DNA of 64,000 nucleotides from Bacteroidales bacterium. Lineage in GTDB: Bacteria; Bacteroidota; Bacteroidia; Bacteroidales; UBA10428. The notes under the pieces are model-generated. The model had not been told where the DNA came from and searched no databases. It was given only the letters and a program-made list of their open reading frames with translations. The DNA is taken from assembly GCA_016926235.1 (NCBI GenBank), contig JAFGOZ010000239.1:16279-80278 (forward strand). Direction: 5' to 3'. The stretch's first letter is position 1, and every line of letters starts with the position of its first letter. Positions 7,884 to 17,548 of the stretch are shown here, piece by piece. The position numbers and the translations under genes were made by a program.

Positions 7884-10768
7884 AGCTTTTTCTTTATCTC
7901 GGTTTCCTTGAAGGCTTCGATAATATCACCTACCTTAATATCGTTATAGTTAGATATATTTAATCCGCATTCAAGGCCGGTAACTACTTCCTTAACGTCA
8001 TCTTTAAACCGTTTTAGTGATCCAAGTTCACCGGTGTATAATACAATCCCTTCACGTATTAATCGTACTTTTGAATCCCGGTTTATTTTTCCTTCTTTCA
8101 CCATGCATCCTGCAATAGTGCCGACTTTGGTGATCTTGAATGTCTCAAGTATTTCGAGCGTAGCAACGACTTCTTCCTTAATTTCAGGAGACAACATACC
8201 TTCCATGGCAGCTTTCACGTCCTCTATTGCATCATATATTATAGAATACAGACGTACATCTATTTCTTCTTTTTCAGCTAGTTTACGAGCATTCATGGAT
8301 GGTCTTACCTGGAAACCAATGATGATAGCATCGGAAGCTGCAGCAAGCAGAATGTCACTTTCAGAAATTTGACCAACGGCCTTATGCCTGATTACTACTT
8401 CAATTTCAGGCGTGCTCAACTTAATGAGAGAATCAGAAAGTGCTTCAACAGAACCATCTACATCTCCTTTAACAATGATGTTAAGTTCCTGGAAGTTTCC
8501 AATGGCAATACGACGACCAATTTCATCAAGAGTAATATGTTTTTGTGTACGTAATCCTTGTTCACGCTGCAACTGCTCACGCTTTGATGCAATTTCTTTT
8601 GCTTCACGATCTGATTCCATTACGTTGAATGTATCACCAGCCTGTGGAGCTCCGTTCAATCCAAGTATTAATGCTGGTGTTGAAGGATCAGCTTCTGTTA
8701 TTCTATTACCACGTTCGTTGTACATGGCTTTTACGTGTCCAAAGTGAGTGCCGGCAAGTACCAGGTCTCCAATGCGTAGTGTTCCATTTTGTACAAGTAT
8801 AGTAGCTACATATCCCCGGCCTTTATCCAGTGATGATTCAATAATTGTACCTGAAGCTTTTCTGTTTGGATTGGCTTTAAGGTCAAGCATTTCAGCCTCG
8901 AGTAAAACTTTTTCAAGAAGATCATCCACTTTAATTCCATTTTTTGCAGAAATTTCCTGTGATTGATATTTACCTCCCCAGTCTTCCACCAGGAAGTTCA
9001 TATTTGCCAGTTCTTCCTTTACTTTTTCGGGGTTTGCAGATGGTTTGTCTATTTTATTAATAGCAAATACAATAGGTACACCAGCAGCATGAGCATGATT
9101 TATTGCTTCTACTGTTTGTGGTTTAACACCATCATCAGCGGCAACCACGATAATTGCCACGTCAGTAACCTGCGCTCCCCTGGCCCTCATAGCAGTAAAT
9201 GCTTCGTGTCCTGGTGTATCAAGGAAAGTAATTTTACGTCCATCTTCAAGCATAACATTATATGCTCCAATATGTTGGGTTATGCCTCCGGCTTCTCCTG
9301 CAATTACATTGGTGTTACGCACATGATCAAGAAGTTTTGTTTTACCATGGTCTACGTGTCCCATTACAGTTACGATAGGTGGTCTGGGTACAAGGTCTTC
9401 CTCGTTATCTGCTTCTTGCGCAATTGATTCCTGGAGTTCAACACTTACAAATTCTACTTTATAACCAAATTCATCAGCAACAAGTGCCATTGTTTCAGCA
9501 TCAAGTCGTTGATTAATAGAGACAAATAACCCCAGGCTCATACAAGATGAGATAATTTCGTTAACCGGTACACTCATCATAGATGCGAGTTCATTAACGG
9601 AAACAAACTCAGTAACTTTAATAATATTTTTGGTTTTTTCTTTTTGTTCTATTTCTTCCTGCAGTTTCTGGCTTATTGCATCTCTCTTTTCCCTTCTGTA
9701 TTTTGATCCTTTGGATTTGCCTTTTGATGTTAACCTTGCAAGAGTATCTTTAATTTGTTTTTGAACATCTTCCTCACTTATATCCGGACGATAGGTCTTT
9801 TTCTTTTTACCTTTTTTACCTTTTACTAATTCTTCATCTTCTATTTCTCCTCCTTTTTCATCCTTGAAAATGCGTTTTCTTTTTTTCTTCTTGCCAAAAT
9901 CATCATCACGGGAGGAAGCAATAGGTTTTTTATCTTTATCTTTTTGAGCAGGTAAGTCTATTTTACCTACAACTGTAGGACCGGCTAATTGTCCAACGTT
10001 GGCTTTGATAACTTTTTCTTCTTCGGGTTCTTCATCAGCATCAATTACTTTTTCTTTTACTTCCTGTTTAGTAGTTTTTGCTGCTTTTTCAAATTCTTTT
10101 TTCTGTTGTTTTTCAATCCTCTCCTTTTCTTTTTCTTTTTTTGTCTTTCTTGCCGGACGGGTTTTTTGATTCATTGACTCCAGATCAATTTTACCTACAA
10201 CACGTACTTCAATTTCTTTTTCTGGTTCAATTCGGGTTACTTCTTCAATTACTTTTTCAGGTTCTTCTTTTTTAGTAGTTTCTTCCGGCTCTTTCTCAAC
10301 TTTTGGTTCCTCTTTTGGTTCGGGTTCTTCCTCCTTTTCTTCTTCCTTTACTTTTTTCTTGGTTATTGAATCCAGATCAATTTTACCAACTACTTTTACG
10401 GTTGCTTTTTCTTGTTTTTTTAGTCGGTTATCAATGTGGGAACCCACTCCTGAGGGATCTTTTATAATAATTTCTTCTTCGGTTTCTATGCTTGAATCTT
10501 CAGTTTTTGTTGTTTCTATATCATTTAATGTAACAGATCCTTTACTTTCTTTAAGTTTATTAATCTGAATTTTTTCAGATTCCTTTTTAACTTTGGTATC
10601 AGTACTATACTCATTCGTGAGCAGGAAGTACAATTCATCAGATACTTTTGTATTAGGGTTTGAATCCAGATCAAATCCCTTCTTATGAAGAAAATCAACA
10701 ATAGTAGAAATCCCCACGTTTAATTCACGGGCCACTTTACTTAATCTTCTTGTTATGCCTTCACTCAT
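7880..10768 (-). CDS. infB: Translation initiation factor IF-2
   Basis: IF-2 is the GTPase that brings initiator tRNA to the 30S subunit and promotes subunit joining. The G domain is complete ([22 protein letters not shown]), followed by the IF-2 domains II to IV. The N-terminal half is a long, highly charged region of Lys/Glu runs, with an N-terminal three-helix segment and three copies of VVGKIDL (near residues 126, 190 and 266). The start is ATG at 10768; a TTG two codons upstream is less likely. It follows nusA by 70 bases and has its own promoter inside the end of nusA. Product about 962 residues. Confidence 0.96.
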   Translation of the reverse strand: MSEGITRRLSKVARELNVGISTIVDFLHKKGFDLDSNPNTKVSDELYFLLTNEYSTDTKVKKESEKIQINKLKESKGSVTLNDIETTKTEDSSIETEEEIIIKDPSGVGSHIDNRLKKQEKATVKVVGKIDLDSITKKKVKEEEKEEEPEPKEEPKVEKEPEETTKKEEPEKVIEEVTRIEPEKEIEVRVVGKIDLESMNQKTRPARKTKKEKEKERIEKQQKKEFEKAAKTTKQEVKEKVIDADEEPEEEKVIKANVGQLAGPTVVGKIDLPAQKDKDKKPIASSRDDDFGKKKKRKRIFKDEKGGEIEDEELVKGKKGKKKKTYRPDISEEDVQKQIKDTLARLTSKGKSKGSKYRREKRDAISQKLQEEIEQKEKTKNIIKVTEFVSVNELASMMSVPVNEIISSCMSLGLFVSINQRLDAETMALVADEFGYKVEFVSVELQESIAQEADNEEDLVPRPPIVTVMGHVDHGKTKLLDHVRNTNVIAGEAGGITQHIGAYNVMLEDGRKITFLDTPGHEAFTAMRARGAQVTDVAIIVVAADDGVKPQTVEAINHAHAAGVPIVFAINKIDKPSANPEKVKEELANMNFLVEDWGGKYQSQEISAKNGIKVDDLLEKVLLEAEMLDLKANPNRKASGTIIESSLDKGRGYVATILVQNGTLRIGDLVLAGTHFGHVKAMYNERGNRITEADPSTPALILGLNGAPQAGDTFNVMESDREAKEIASKREQLQREQGLRTQKHITLDEIGRRIAIGNFQELNIIVKGDVDGSVEALSDSLIKLSTPEIEVVIRHKAVGQISESDILLAAASDAIIIGFQVRPSMNARKLAEKEEIDVRLYSIIYDAIEDVKAAMEGMLSPEIKEEVVATLEILETFKITKVGTIAGCMVKEGKINRDSKVRLIREGIVLYTGELGSLKRFKDDVKEVVTGLECGLNISNYNDIKVGDIIEAFKETEIKKKL

Positions 10769-10802
10769 AAGCAATTTCCTATTGTTTTTACGGCACTAAG
10801 AT

Positions 10803-10830
10803 AAACAATATATACAAAGTTATATTGTTT
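10803..10830 (-). promoter_or_regulatory. Perfect 10-bp inverted repeat around the infB -7 element
   Basis: AAACAATATA at 10803-10812 and its exact reverse complement at 10821-10830 are separated by eight bases. The infB -7 element lies across the loop and the distal arm. It could be an operator, or a hairpin in the nusA-infB read-through transcript. Confidence 0.4.
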
Positions 10831-10847
10831 TCGGCCTATTATTCAAA
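10815..10847 (-). promoter_or_regulatory. Internal promoter of infB
   Basis: On the minus strand TTTG (plus 10844-10847) is followed after 21 bases by TAACTTTG (plus 10815-10822), a full match to the Bacteroidota consensus. The -33 part lies within the last codons of nusA, so infB can be transcribed apart from rimP-nusA. Confidence 0.65.
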
Positions 10848-12074
10848 TTCTTCTTTTAAAATCTTAATTACTTCTTTTATGGTTTCTTCTTCGAGGTCAG
10901 TACGTTTTACCAAATCTTCAATTGATAATTCCAGAACGCTTTTTGCAGTGTCGCATCCTATAGCTTTTAATTCATCGAGTATCCAGCTTTCGATTTCATC
11001 TGCAAATTCTTCAAGGTTAACATCTTCGTCATCCAGATCTGCTTCTCGGTATACGTCAATTTCATATCCCGTAAGCTGACTTGCCAATTTAATATTCAAA
11101 CCACCTTTACCAATTGCCAATGATACTTCACTAGGTTTGAGAAATACTTCAGCTTTCTTTTCAGCTTCCAGTATTTTTATGGAACTGATCTTTGCCGGGC
11201 TTAATGCTCGTGTAATATAAAGTTGGGTATTTGGTGTAAAGTTTATGACATCTATGTTTTCATTCCTTAGTTCCCTTACAATACCATGAATCCTTGATCC
11301 TTTCATCCCAACGCATGCTCCAACCGGATCAACTCTTTCATCATACGATTCTACTGCTACTTTTGCCCTTTCTCCGGGTACCCTTACAATGTTTTTAATG
11401 GTTATTAGTCCATCAAAAATCTCGGGAACCTCAAGTTCAAATAGTCTCTCGAGGAATATTGGTGAAGTACGCGATAATATTATCAACGGATTGTTATTCC
11501 TCATTTCAACTCTGATCACAACAGCTCTAATGGCATCCCCTTTACGAAAATAATCAGATGGTATTTGTTCTGTTTTTGGCAGGATAAGCTCGTTTCCTTC
11601 ATCATCCAGGATAAGGATTTCACGTTTCCATACCTGGTAAACTTCTCCAGTTACTATTTCACCAATACGATCTTTATATTTTACAAAAACATTGCTTTTT
11701 TCAAGATCTAAGATACGGCTTGTAAGATTCTGACGAAGTGATAAAATAGCCCTTCGTCCAAAGTCGGCAAATTTTACCTCATCAGTCACTTCTTCTCCCA
11801 ATTCATAGTCCGAATCAATCTTCTTGGCTTCACTAAGAGCAATTTGAAAATTGGGATCTTCCACTTCACCATCCTTCACAATTTCCCTATTTCTCCAGAT
11901 TTCGAAGTCTCCCTTGTCGATGTTAATAATTACATCGAAATTTTCATCGGTACCATATTTTTTTTGCAGCATACTTTTAAATACGTCTTCCAGGACACTC
12001 ATCATTGTTGCCCGGTCAATACTTTTAAGTTCTTTAAACTCCGAAAAAGTTTCAATTAAATTAATATTGTCCAT
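10839..12074 (-). CDS. nusA: Transcription termination/antitermination factor NusA
   Basis: NusA binds RNA polymerase and modulates pausing, termination and antitermination. The 411 residues hold the N-terminal polymerase-binding domain, an S1 domain (near 130-200), and KH domains (VDPVGACVGMKGSRI and AIGKGGLNIKLA), then a short C-terminal helical extension. The two acidic repeat domains of the E. coli protein are absent apart from one short helix-hairpin-like tail, as is common outside proteobacteria. It lies 14 bases after rimP and before infB, the conserved operon order. Confidence 0.95.
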   Translation of the reverse strand: MDNINLIETFSEFKELKSIDRATMMSVLEDVFKSMLQKKYGTDENFDVIINIDKGDFEIWRNREIVKDGEVEDPNFQIALSEAKKIDSDYELGEEVTDEVKFADFGRRAILSLRQNLTSRILDLEKSNVFVKYKDRIGEIVTGEVYQVWKREILILDDEGNELILPKTEQIPSDYFRKGDAIRAVVIRVEMRNNNPLIILSRTSPIFLERLFELEVPEIFDGLITIKNIVRVPGERAKVAVESYDERVDPVGACVGMKGSRIHGIVRELRNENIDVINFTPNTQLYITRALSPAKISSIKILEAEKKAEVFLKPSEVSLAIGKGGLNIKLASQLTGYEIDVYREADLDDEDVNLEEFADEIESWILDELKAIGCDTAKSVLELSIEDLVKRTDLEEETIKEVIKILKEEFE

Positions 12075-12088
12075 TGTAAGTCCCGACT

Positions 12089-12550
12089 TTAAAAATTAAT
12101 AATCAGTGTAGTTGACTTAATATCTTCTAATGCAATCTTTTTTACCAGATCTTCATTTTCAGGCACATTCTTTTTAGCCTTCTTTTTACCTTTTATAAGT
12201 TCCAGCTCTATATTTTTCCCATCAAAAGATTGAAGTTTCCCTTTATGTTTTATCCCTTCATGCGTGATAACTTCAACATCTTTACCCATGTGTTTTTTGT
12301 ATTGCTGGGGTACCTTAAAAGGTAATGTCAGACCAGCAGAAGAAACTTCTAAAGAGAAATCTTCTTTTTCACGGTCTAACTGACCTTCAATACAGCGGCT
12401 GATACGAACGCACTCTTCAATACTGATACCTTCAAAACTGTCAATATAAACCTTAATCTGGTTTGCATTATTAACAGTAAGGTCTACAATAAATGACTTC
12501 TCATTTATGCAGCCTGTGGCTAGTTTATCTATGTCACTTTTGTTCAGCAT
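12089..12550 (-). CDS. rimP: Ribosome maturation factor RimP
   Basis: RimP helps the assembly of the 30S subunit. The 153-residue protein has the N-terminal alpha/beta domain with VDSFEGISIEECVRISR and the motif LEVSSAGLTLPFK, and a C-terminal SH3-like barrel. The ATG at 12550 is preferred to an adjacent TTG at 12553. It is the first gene of rimP-nusA-infB. A promoter at 12616-12646 and a hairpin at 12570-12588, very close to the start codon, suggest control at the leader. Confidence 0.92.
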   Translation of the reverse strand: MLNKSDIDKLATGCINEKSFIVDLTVNNANQIKVYIDSFEGISIEECVRISRCIEGQLDREKEDFSLEVSSAGLTLPFKVPQQYKKHMGKDVEVITHEGIKHKGKLQSFDGKNIELELIKGKKKAKKNVPENEDLVKKIALEDIKSTTLIINF

Positions 12551-12569
12551 CAATTTAAAATAATAAAAT

Positions 12570-12588
12570 AGGGGACTAAAGGTCCCCT
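12570..12588 (-). promoter_or_regulatory. Leader hairpin (attenuator-like) before rimP
   Basis: AGGGGAC and GTCCCCT form a perfect 7-bp stem with a 5-base loop. On the minus strand it is followed by an interrupted U-rich run and then the rimP ATG about 20 bases on. Rho-independent attenuators look like this; masking of the ribosome site is the alternative. Confidence 0.5.
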
Positions 12589-12615
12589 ATAACACTCCAA
12601 CACATTTTCAGCTTG

Positions 12616-12646
12616 CAAAGCTAAAAATAATAACTGAATTGACAAA
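12616..12646 (-). promoter_or_regulatory. Promoter of rimP-nusA-infB
   Basis: On the minus strand TTTG (plus 12643-12646), a 19-base spacer and TAGCTTTG (plus 12616-12623) match the Bacteroidota promoter. The expected transcript start is about 60 bases before rimP, leaving room for the leader hairpin. Confidence 0.68.
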
Positions 12647-12750
12647 AAAATATCCATTTTTTAATTATTGCTCAATGAATTATTGAGGAATCATTGTATT
12701 TTTATTTCTATCTTCGTTGCTTTAATTTATAAATTGATTTACGCAATAAA

Positions 12751-14001
12751 TTGGGCTTTAATAAACAAAAAATAGTTAACGATCCGGTTTACGGATTTAT
12801 AAAAATTGACTCTCCTTTTCTTTATGATCTTATAGAACACCCATATTTTCAAAGGTTAAGAAGGATTAAACAGCTGGGGCTGACAAATTTTGTTTATCCT
12901 GGGGCAAACCATTCACGTTTTCAACATGCGTTGGGGGCTTTACATCTTATGGGACTGGCAATTGAAGTTGTTCGAAGCAAAGGCCATGAGATTGCTCCCG
13001 AGGAAGCAGAAGCTGTAAAATATGCAATTTTACTGCATGATATTGGTCATGGACCGTTTTCCCATACTTTAGAACATACCGTCATACAAAATGTGCCCCA
13101 TGAATACATAAGTTTGTTGCTTATGGAACAATTGAATGATGAATTTAATGGGGGACTGGACCTGGCCATTAAAATCTTCAGGAATCAATATGAAAAAAAG
13201 TTTTTGCATCAACTGGTTTCAAGCCAGCTGGATATGGACAGGCTGGATTACCTGAAGAGGGATAGTTTTTTTACCGGTGTAACGGAAGGTGTAATTGGCT
13301 CAGACAGGATAATAAAGATGCTGAATGTTGTCGACGATCAGCTGGTAATTGACTCAAAAGGTATTTACTCCATTGAAAAGTTTCTGATTGCCCGTAGATT
13401 AATGTATTGGCAGGTTTATTTGCATAAAACCGTATTGGCTGCGGAGAAATTGCTGGTTAACACTTTACTTAGGGCAAAACATTTAGCTCAAAACGGTGTT
13501 GAATTATTCTGTACTCCAGCATTACATTATTTCCTTTACAATAATATAGGGAAGGATGAGTTTATAAGTAAAAAAGAAGAAGTGCTGCAAAATTTCACCA
13601 ACCTTGATGATGATGACATTATTGCATCAGCAAAAACCTGGACCATGCATCCGGACATATTATTATCAACTTTATGTAATGGTCTGAAAAATAGAAAGCT
13701 ATTTAAGATCGTTATTAGAACTGAACCTTTTTCCAATAAAATATTGTCAACGATTTCTGAAAAAGTACAGAAAGCGTATGCTATCTCAAAAGATGAATCA
13801 TATTACCTGGTATTAACCGGGTCAATTTCAAACAATGCGTATGATTTTGAGGATGATAAAATCAACATACTTTATAAATCGGGGGAAATTGCAGATATTG
13901 CGGAAGCATCTGATATGTTGAATGTATCGGTATTATCAAAAGTGGTTAAAAAATACTTTCTTTGCTTTCCAAAAGAATTTGAAAACGAGATAAAAATTTA
14001 A
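12751..14001 (+). CDS. HD-domain phosphohydrolase (SAMHD1/dGTPase-like)
   Basis: The 416-residue protein carries the HD metal-binding set: His in HSRFQHALG, the HD pair in LLHDIGHGPFSH, and Asp in SSQLDMDRLDYL. It belongs to the group of HD proteins related to dNTP triphosphohydrolases; hydrolysis of a nucleotide is likely but the substrate is not known. The start is TTG at 12751, since KIVNDPVYGFI, the conserved opening of the family, follows within seven residues and no ATG is available. It lies 13 bases before lpxD, probably in one transcript with the lipid A genes. Confidence 0.85.
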   Translation: MGFNKQKIVNDPVYGFIKIDSPFLYDLIEHPYFQRLRRIKQLGLTNFVYPGANHSRFQHALGALHLMGLAIEVVRSKGHEIAPEEAEAVKYAILLHDIGHGPFSHTLEHTVIQNVPHEYISLLLMEQLNDEFNGGLDLAIKIFRNQYEKKFLHQLVSSQLDMDRLDYLKRDSFFTGVTEGVIGSDRIIKMLNVVDDQLVIDSKGIYSIEKFLIARRLMYWQVYLHKTVLAAEKLLVNTLLRAKHLAQNGVELFCTPALHYFLYNNIGKDEFISKKEEVLQNFTNLDDDDIIASAKTWTMHPDILLSTLCNGLKNRKLFKIVIRTEPFSNKILSTISEKVQKAYAISKDESYYLVLTGSISNNAYDFEDDKINILYKSGEIADIAEASDMLNVSVLSKVVKKYFLCFPKEFENEIKI

Positions 14002-14014
14002 ATAATATTTAGAT

Positions 14015-15055
14015 ATGGAATTCACAGCCAAAATGATCGCTGAATTTTTAAAAGGAGAAATAGAAGGGAATCCTGATTCAGTGGTAAATGATGTAAGCAA
14101 AATTGAAGAAGGAAAACCGGGAACACTTGCATTTCTGGCAAATCCAAAATATGCAAAATACCTTTATGAAACCAGGGCTTCAATTATATTGATAAATAAA
14201 GATTTTGAACTTGAAAAAAGTGTAAATACTACACTTATTAGGGTTGAAAACGCGTACAATGCTTTTGCCTCATTGCTCCAGTTGTATGAACAGTACAAAC
14301 CTCAAAAGTCAGGAGTTGAAGAACCTTCTTACATTTCAAAATCTGCCAGAATAGGGAGCAACGTCTATATTGGAGCATTTGCTTATGTTGGAGAAAATGC
14401 AGTGATTGGTGATAATGTAAAACTTTATCCTCATGTTTTTGTGGGCGATAATGCGAAAGTGGGAGATAACTCGAAACTATACTCAGGAGTAAAGCTTTAT
14501 AGTGAATGTCAGGTTGGCAAAAACTGCATTATACATTCTGGTACAGTAGTCGGTTCGGATGGTTTTGGTTTTGCGCCTGCTGAAGGAGTATACAATAAAA
14601 TCCCTCAGGTGGGGAATGTTATTCTTGAAGACGATGTGGAGATAGGTGCAAATACATCGGTTGACAGGGCAACAATGGGTTCTACAATCATTCGGAAGGG
14701 TGCAAAACTGGATAACCTGATTCAAATTGCTCATAATGTTGAGATTGGTGAAAATTCTGTAATTATTTCTCAATCAGGTATTGCCGGATCAACCAAATTA
14801 GGTAAAAATTGTATACTGGCAGCACAGGCAGGAATAGTTGGACACCTGACCATTGCAGATGGCGTAAAAATTGGAGCTCAATCCGGAGTTGCGCATAGCA
14901 TTAAAGAAGAAGGTGTTGCCATTCTTGGGTCTCCTGCATTCGATTTCAGGGAGAGCAGAAAATCTATCGCCATATACAAAAATCTGCCTCAACTACGTCA
15001 GCAAGTAATTGATTTAGAGCGTGAAATAAAGGAACTAAAAGATAAAATGAAATAA
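14015..15055 (+). CDS. lpxD: UDP-3-O-acylglucosamine N-acyltransferase
   Basis: LpxD adds the second hydroxyacyl chain in lipid A synthesis. The 346 residues consist of an N-terminal uridine-binding domain (residues 1-100, with [11 protein letters not shown]), a left-handed beta helix of hexapeptide repeats, and a C-terminal helical tail. The conserved catalytic segment [10 protein letters not shown] provides the active-site His. It is followed by lpxC-fabZ and lpxA, so the acylation steps of lipid A are clustered here. Confidence 0.95.
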   Translation: MEFTAKMIAEFLKGEIEGNPDSVVNDVSKIEEGKPGTLAFLANPKYAKYLYETRASIILINKDFELEKSVNTTLIRVENAYNAFASLLQLYEQYKPQKSGVEEPSYISKSARIGSNVYIGAFAYVGENAVIGDNVKLYPHVFVGDNAKVGDNSKLYSGVKLYSECQVGKNCIIHSGTVVGSDGFGFAPAEGVYNKIPQVGNVILEDDVEIGANTSVDRATMGSTIIRKGAKLDNLIQIAHNVEIGENSVIISQSGIAGSTKLGKNCILAAQAGIVGHLTIADGVKIGAQSGVAHSIKEEGVAILGSPAFDFRESRKSIAIYKNLPQLRQQVIDLEREIKELKDKMK

Positions 15056-15157
15056 CCAGGATAATAATAAGTTTTACAATCATAAATAAACTCGCTAATA
15101 ATTACAGTTTTAATGATTTTTTGTATCTTGCGGGCTAAATTTTTTTAAATAAAATCA

Positions 15158-16567
15158 ATGGCTGATAAACAAAGAACTATTGCTAAACCCGTTACGGTTA
15201 AAGGGAAAGGGCTACATACCGGTCTTTTGGTTGAATTAACTTTCTACCCTGCTGAAGAAAACCATGGCATAAAATTTAAGAGAATTGACATGGAAAATAA
15301 GCCCATTATTGAAGCACTTGCAGATCATGTTGTTGAGACTTCACGGGGCACTACACTTGAACAAAACGGCGCCCGCATTGGCACAATTGAACATGTTATG
15401 GCAGCCATTCATGGCCTTAGACTGGATAACCTTATGCTTGAGGTTACCGGACCTGAGGTACCCATTTTGGATGGAAGTTCTTATCCTGTTATCGAAGCCT
15501 TATCGAATGCAGGCATTAAAGAACAGCAAGCCAATAAAGAGTATTATGAGATAACTGAAAAGAAGGTTTTTGTTTGTGAGAAAACAGGGTCAGAGATCAT
15601 TGCCTATCCTGATGATAATTTCAGTATTGATGTACTTATCGACTTTAATTCAAAAGTGGTTGGTCATCAATATGCTACTCTCAAGCACCTTGACGATTTT
15701 AAGGATGAAATAGCAATGTCTAAAACATTTGTTTTTATGCATGAGCTGGAAATTCTGCTTAAAAATAACCTGATAAAAGGCGGGGACCTTGATAATGCCC
15801 TGGTAATTATGGACAGACATATGGAGCAGGATGAATTGAACCATTTGGCAGAATTGTTTAACAAACCTAAAATAAAAGTCCAACCCGAAGGTGTATTAAA
15901 TAATACCGTACTCCATTATCAAAATGAACCAGCAAGGCACAAGCTACTTGATATGGTTGGAGACCTTGCTTTAATAGGTATGCCTATAAAAGGGAAGTTT
16001 GTTGCTACTCGTCCGGGGCATTCTGCAAACACAGCTTTTGCAAAAATGATTAGGGCTGAAATTAAAGCAACTTCAAAAAAGGTAAAAGCGCCGAAATACG
16101 ACCCCAATGAGGAACCACTGCTGGAAATAAACCAGATCATGAAAATACTTCCTCATCGTCCGCCATTTTTACTTATCGACAGGGTGATTAAGAGGGATGA
16201 GGAACAGGTAATAGGGATTAAAAATGTTAGTATGAACGAAGGTTATTTCGTTGGGCATTTCCCTGATGAACCAGTAATGCCGGGAGTATTGCAAATAGAA
16301 GCCATGGCACAAATGGGTGGTATACTTGTGTTGAATACGGTTCCGGATCCGGAAAACTATGCGACCTATTTCCTGAAAATTGATAAGGTGAAATTTAAGA
16401 AAAAAGTGGTTCCGGGCGATACAATTATAATTAGAATGACCCTGATTGAGCCTATACGCAGAGGTATTGCCCATATGTTTGGTGAAGCCTTTGTTGGAGA
16501 TACGTTGGTTACTGAAGGTGAATTGATGGCACAGATAGTAAAAGTAAGAGGGTTAGAAAAAAATTAA
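15158..16567 (+). CDS. lpxC-fabZ: Bifunctional UDP-3-O-acyl-N-acetylglucosamine deacetylase / 3-hydroxyacyl-ACP dehydratase
   Basis: This is a natural fusion of 469 residues. Residues 1-310 are LpxC, the committed deacetylase of lipid A synthesis, with zinc ligands His79 (GTIEHVMAA) and the HKLLDMVGD His/Asp pair. Residues from about 325 are FabZ, the dehydratase of fatty acid elongation, with ILPHRPPFLLIDRV and the active-site GHFPDEPVMPGVLQIEAMAQ. The fusion is typical of Bacteroidota and couples membrane phospholipid and lipid A precursor use. It lies between lpxD and lpxA; lpxA begins 16 bases later. Confidence 0.97.
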   Translation: MADKQRTIAKPVTVKGKGLHTGLLVELTFYPAEENHGIKFKRIDMENKPIIEALADHVVETSRGTTLEQNGARIGTIEHVMAAIHGLRLDNLMLEVTGPEVPILDGSSYPVIEALSNAGIKEQQANKEYYEITEKKVFVCEKTGSEIIAYPDDNFSIDVLIDFNSKVVGHQYATLKHLDDFKDEIAMSKTFVFMHELEILLKNNLIKGGDLDNALVIMDRHMEQDELNHLAELFNKPKIKVQPEGVLNNTVLHYQNEPARHKLLDMVGDLALIGMPIKGKFVATRPGHSANTAFAKMIRAEIKATSKKVKAPKYDPNEEPLLEINQIMKILPHRPPFLLIDRVIKRDEEQVIGIKNVSMNEGYFVGHFPDEPVMPGVLQIEAMAQMGGILVLNTVPDPENYATYFLKIDKVKFKKKVVPGDTIIIRMTLIEPIRRGIAHMFGEAFVGDTLVTEGELMAQIVKVRGLEKN

Positions 16568-16583
16568 AACTATTAATAAACAG

Positions 16584-17375
16584 ATGAAACAACCATTGGC
16601 AAACATACATCCTGATGCAAAAATTGCAGATAATGTGGTAATCGAACCATTTGCAACAATACAAGGGGATGTTGTTATTGAGGAAGGATCATGGATTGGG
16701 CCTAATGCAGTATTGATGGACGGTACAAGGATTGGAAAAAACTGCAATATTTATCCGGGTGCCGTAATTGCTGCCATACCGCAGGATTTAAAATTTGTCG
16801 GTGAAAAAACAACGGTTGAGATTGGAGATAATACAAATGTAAGGGAGTATGTTACCATAAGCCGGGGGACAAAAGCCAAAATGAAAACCGTAATTGGCTC
16901 TAACTGTCTTATTATGGCGTATTCACATGTAGCGCATGATTGTATTATCGGGGATAATTGTATACTGGTTAATGGTGTTCAATTAGCTGGTGAAGTTGAA
17001 ATTGATGATTGGGCAATATTAGGGGGTACTGTTGTTATACACCAGTTTGTACGTATTGGCAAACATGTATTTATGGCTGGCCGTAGCGGGGCACTTACAG
17101 ATGTTCCTCCATATGCAAAAGTAGCCGGTGTACCCTGCGATTTCATCGGGCTTAATGCAGTGGGCTTAAGAAGAAGAGGTTTTACTACTGAGAAAATAGC
17201 GGAAATTCAGGAAATTTACAGGATTATCTATCAAAAAGGAATGAACAATTCCCAGGCACTTGAACATATTGAAAAGAATATCCCGCAATCGGAGGAAAGA
17301 GATGAAATATTGAATTTTTATAAAGGTTCGAAACGCGGGGTTATCAATGCTCGCAAGGGAGAGATACAGTTCTAA
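16584..17375 (+). CDS. lpxA: Acyl-ACP:UDP-N-acetylglucosamine O-acyltransferase
   Basis: LpxA carries out the first acylation of lipid A synthesis. The 263 residues form a hexapeptide-repeat beta helix with the catalytic His in YSHVAHDCIIGD and the family motif GLNAVGLRRRGF, ending in a C-terminal helical domain. The length is normal. It is the last gene of the HD-lpxD-lpxC/fabZ-lpxA unit and is followed by a clear terminator. Confidence 0.96.
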   Translation: MKQPLANIHPDAKIADNVVIEPFATIQGDVVIEEGSWIGPNAVLMDGTRIGKNCNIYPGAVIAAIPQDLKFVGEKTTVEIGDNTNVREYVTISRGTKAKMKTVIGSNCLIMAYSHVAHDCIIGDNCILVNGVQLAGEVEIDDWAILGGTVVIHQFVRIGKHVFMAGRSGALTDVPPYAKVAGVPCDFIGLNAVGLRRRGFTTEKIAEIQEIYRIIYQKGMNNSQALEHIEKNIPQSEERDEILNFYKGSKRGVINARKGEIQF

Positions 17376-17400
17376 AGAAGATTTTGTATTTATAATATTG

Positions 17401-17427
17401 AGAGCCTCCATTTGGGGGCTTTTTTTA
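17401..17427 (+). terminator. Intrinsic terminator after lpxA
   Basis: AGCCTCC (17403-17409) pairs with GGGGGCT (17414-17420), including one G-T pair, across a four-base loop, followed by a run of seven T. Confidence 0.75.
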
Positions 17428-17449
17428 TGAAAAAAGATTTTTGGCACAG

Positions 17450-17533
17450 TAATTGTATTACATTATGTGCAAGCTCCTCTAGCATATACCCGCTTCTTCC
17501 GGGGACAGCCGAACACAAAGTTCGGCTTTTTTA
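17450..17533 (+). ncRNA. Candidate small RNA between lpxA and trpS
   Basis: About 85 bases lie between the lpxA terminator and a second, stronger plus-strand terminator. Within them ATGTGC / GCATAT can form a 6-bp hairpin and CCCG / CGGG a smaller one. A promoter-like pair (TTTG at 17411, 21 bases, GATTTTTG at 17436-17443, one mismatch) would start a transcript near 17450. No ORF fits. It could instead be only a back-up terminator for lpxA. Confidence 0.3.
17507..17533 (+). terminator. Second intrinsic terminator, plus strand
   Basis: AGCCGAAC (17507-17514) and GTTCGGCT (17520-17527) form a perfect 8-bp stem with a five-base loop followed by a T run. The T run exists only on the plus strand, so the site does not serve trpS, which comes from the other side. 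Confidence 0.75.
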
Positions 17534-17548
17534 TTTAAAATAAACAGA

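Noticed and set aside
9989..10275. Phe/Leu-rich plus-strand ORFs opposite the infB N-terminus
   Set aside because: They are the antisense of Lys/Glu runs of IF-2; composition alone explains them.
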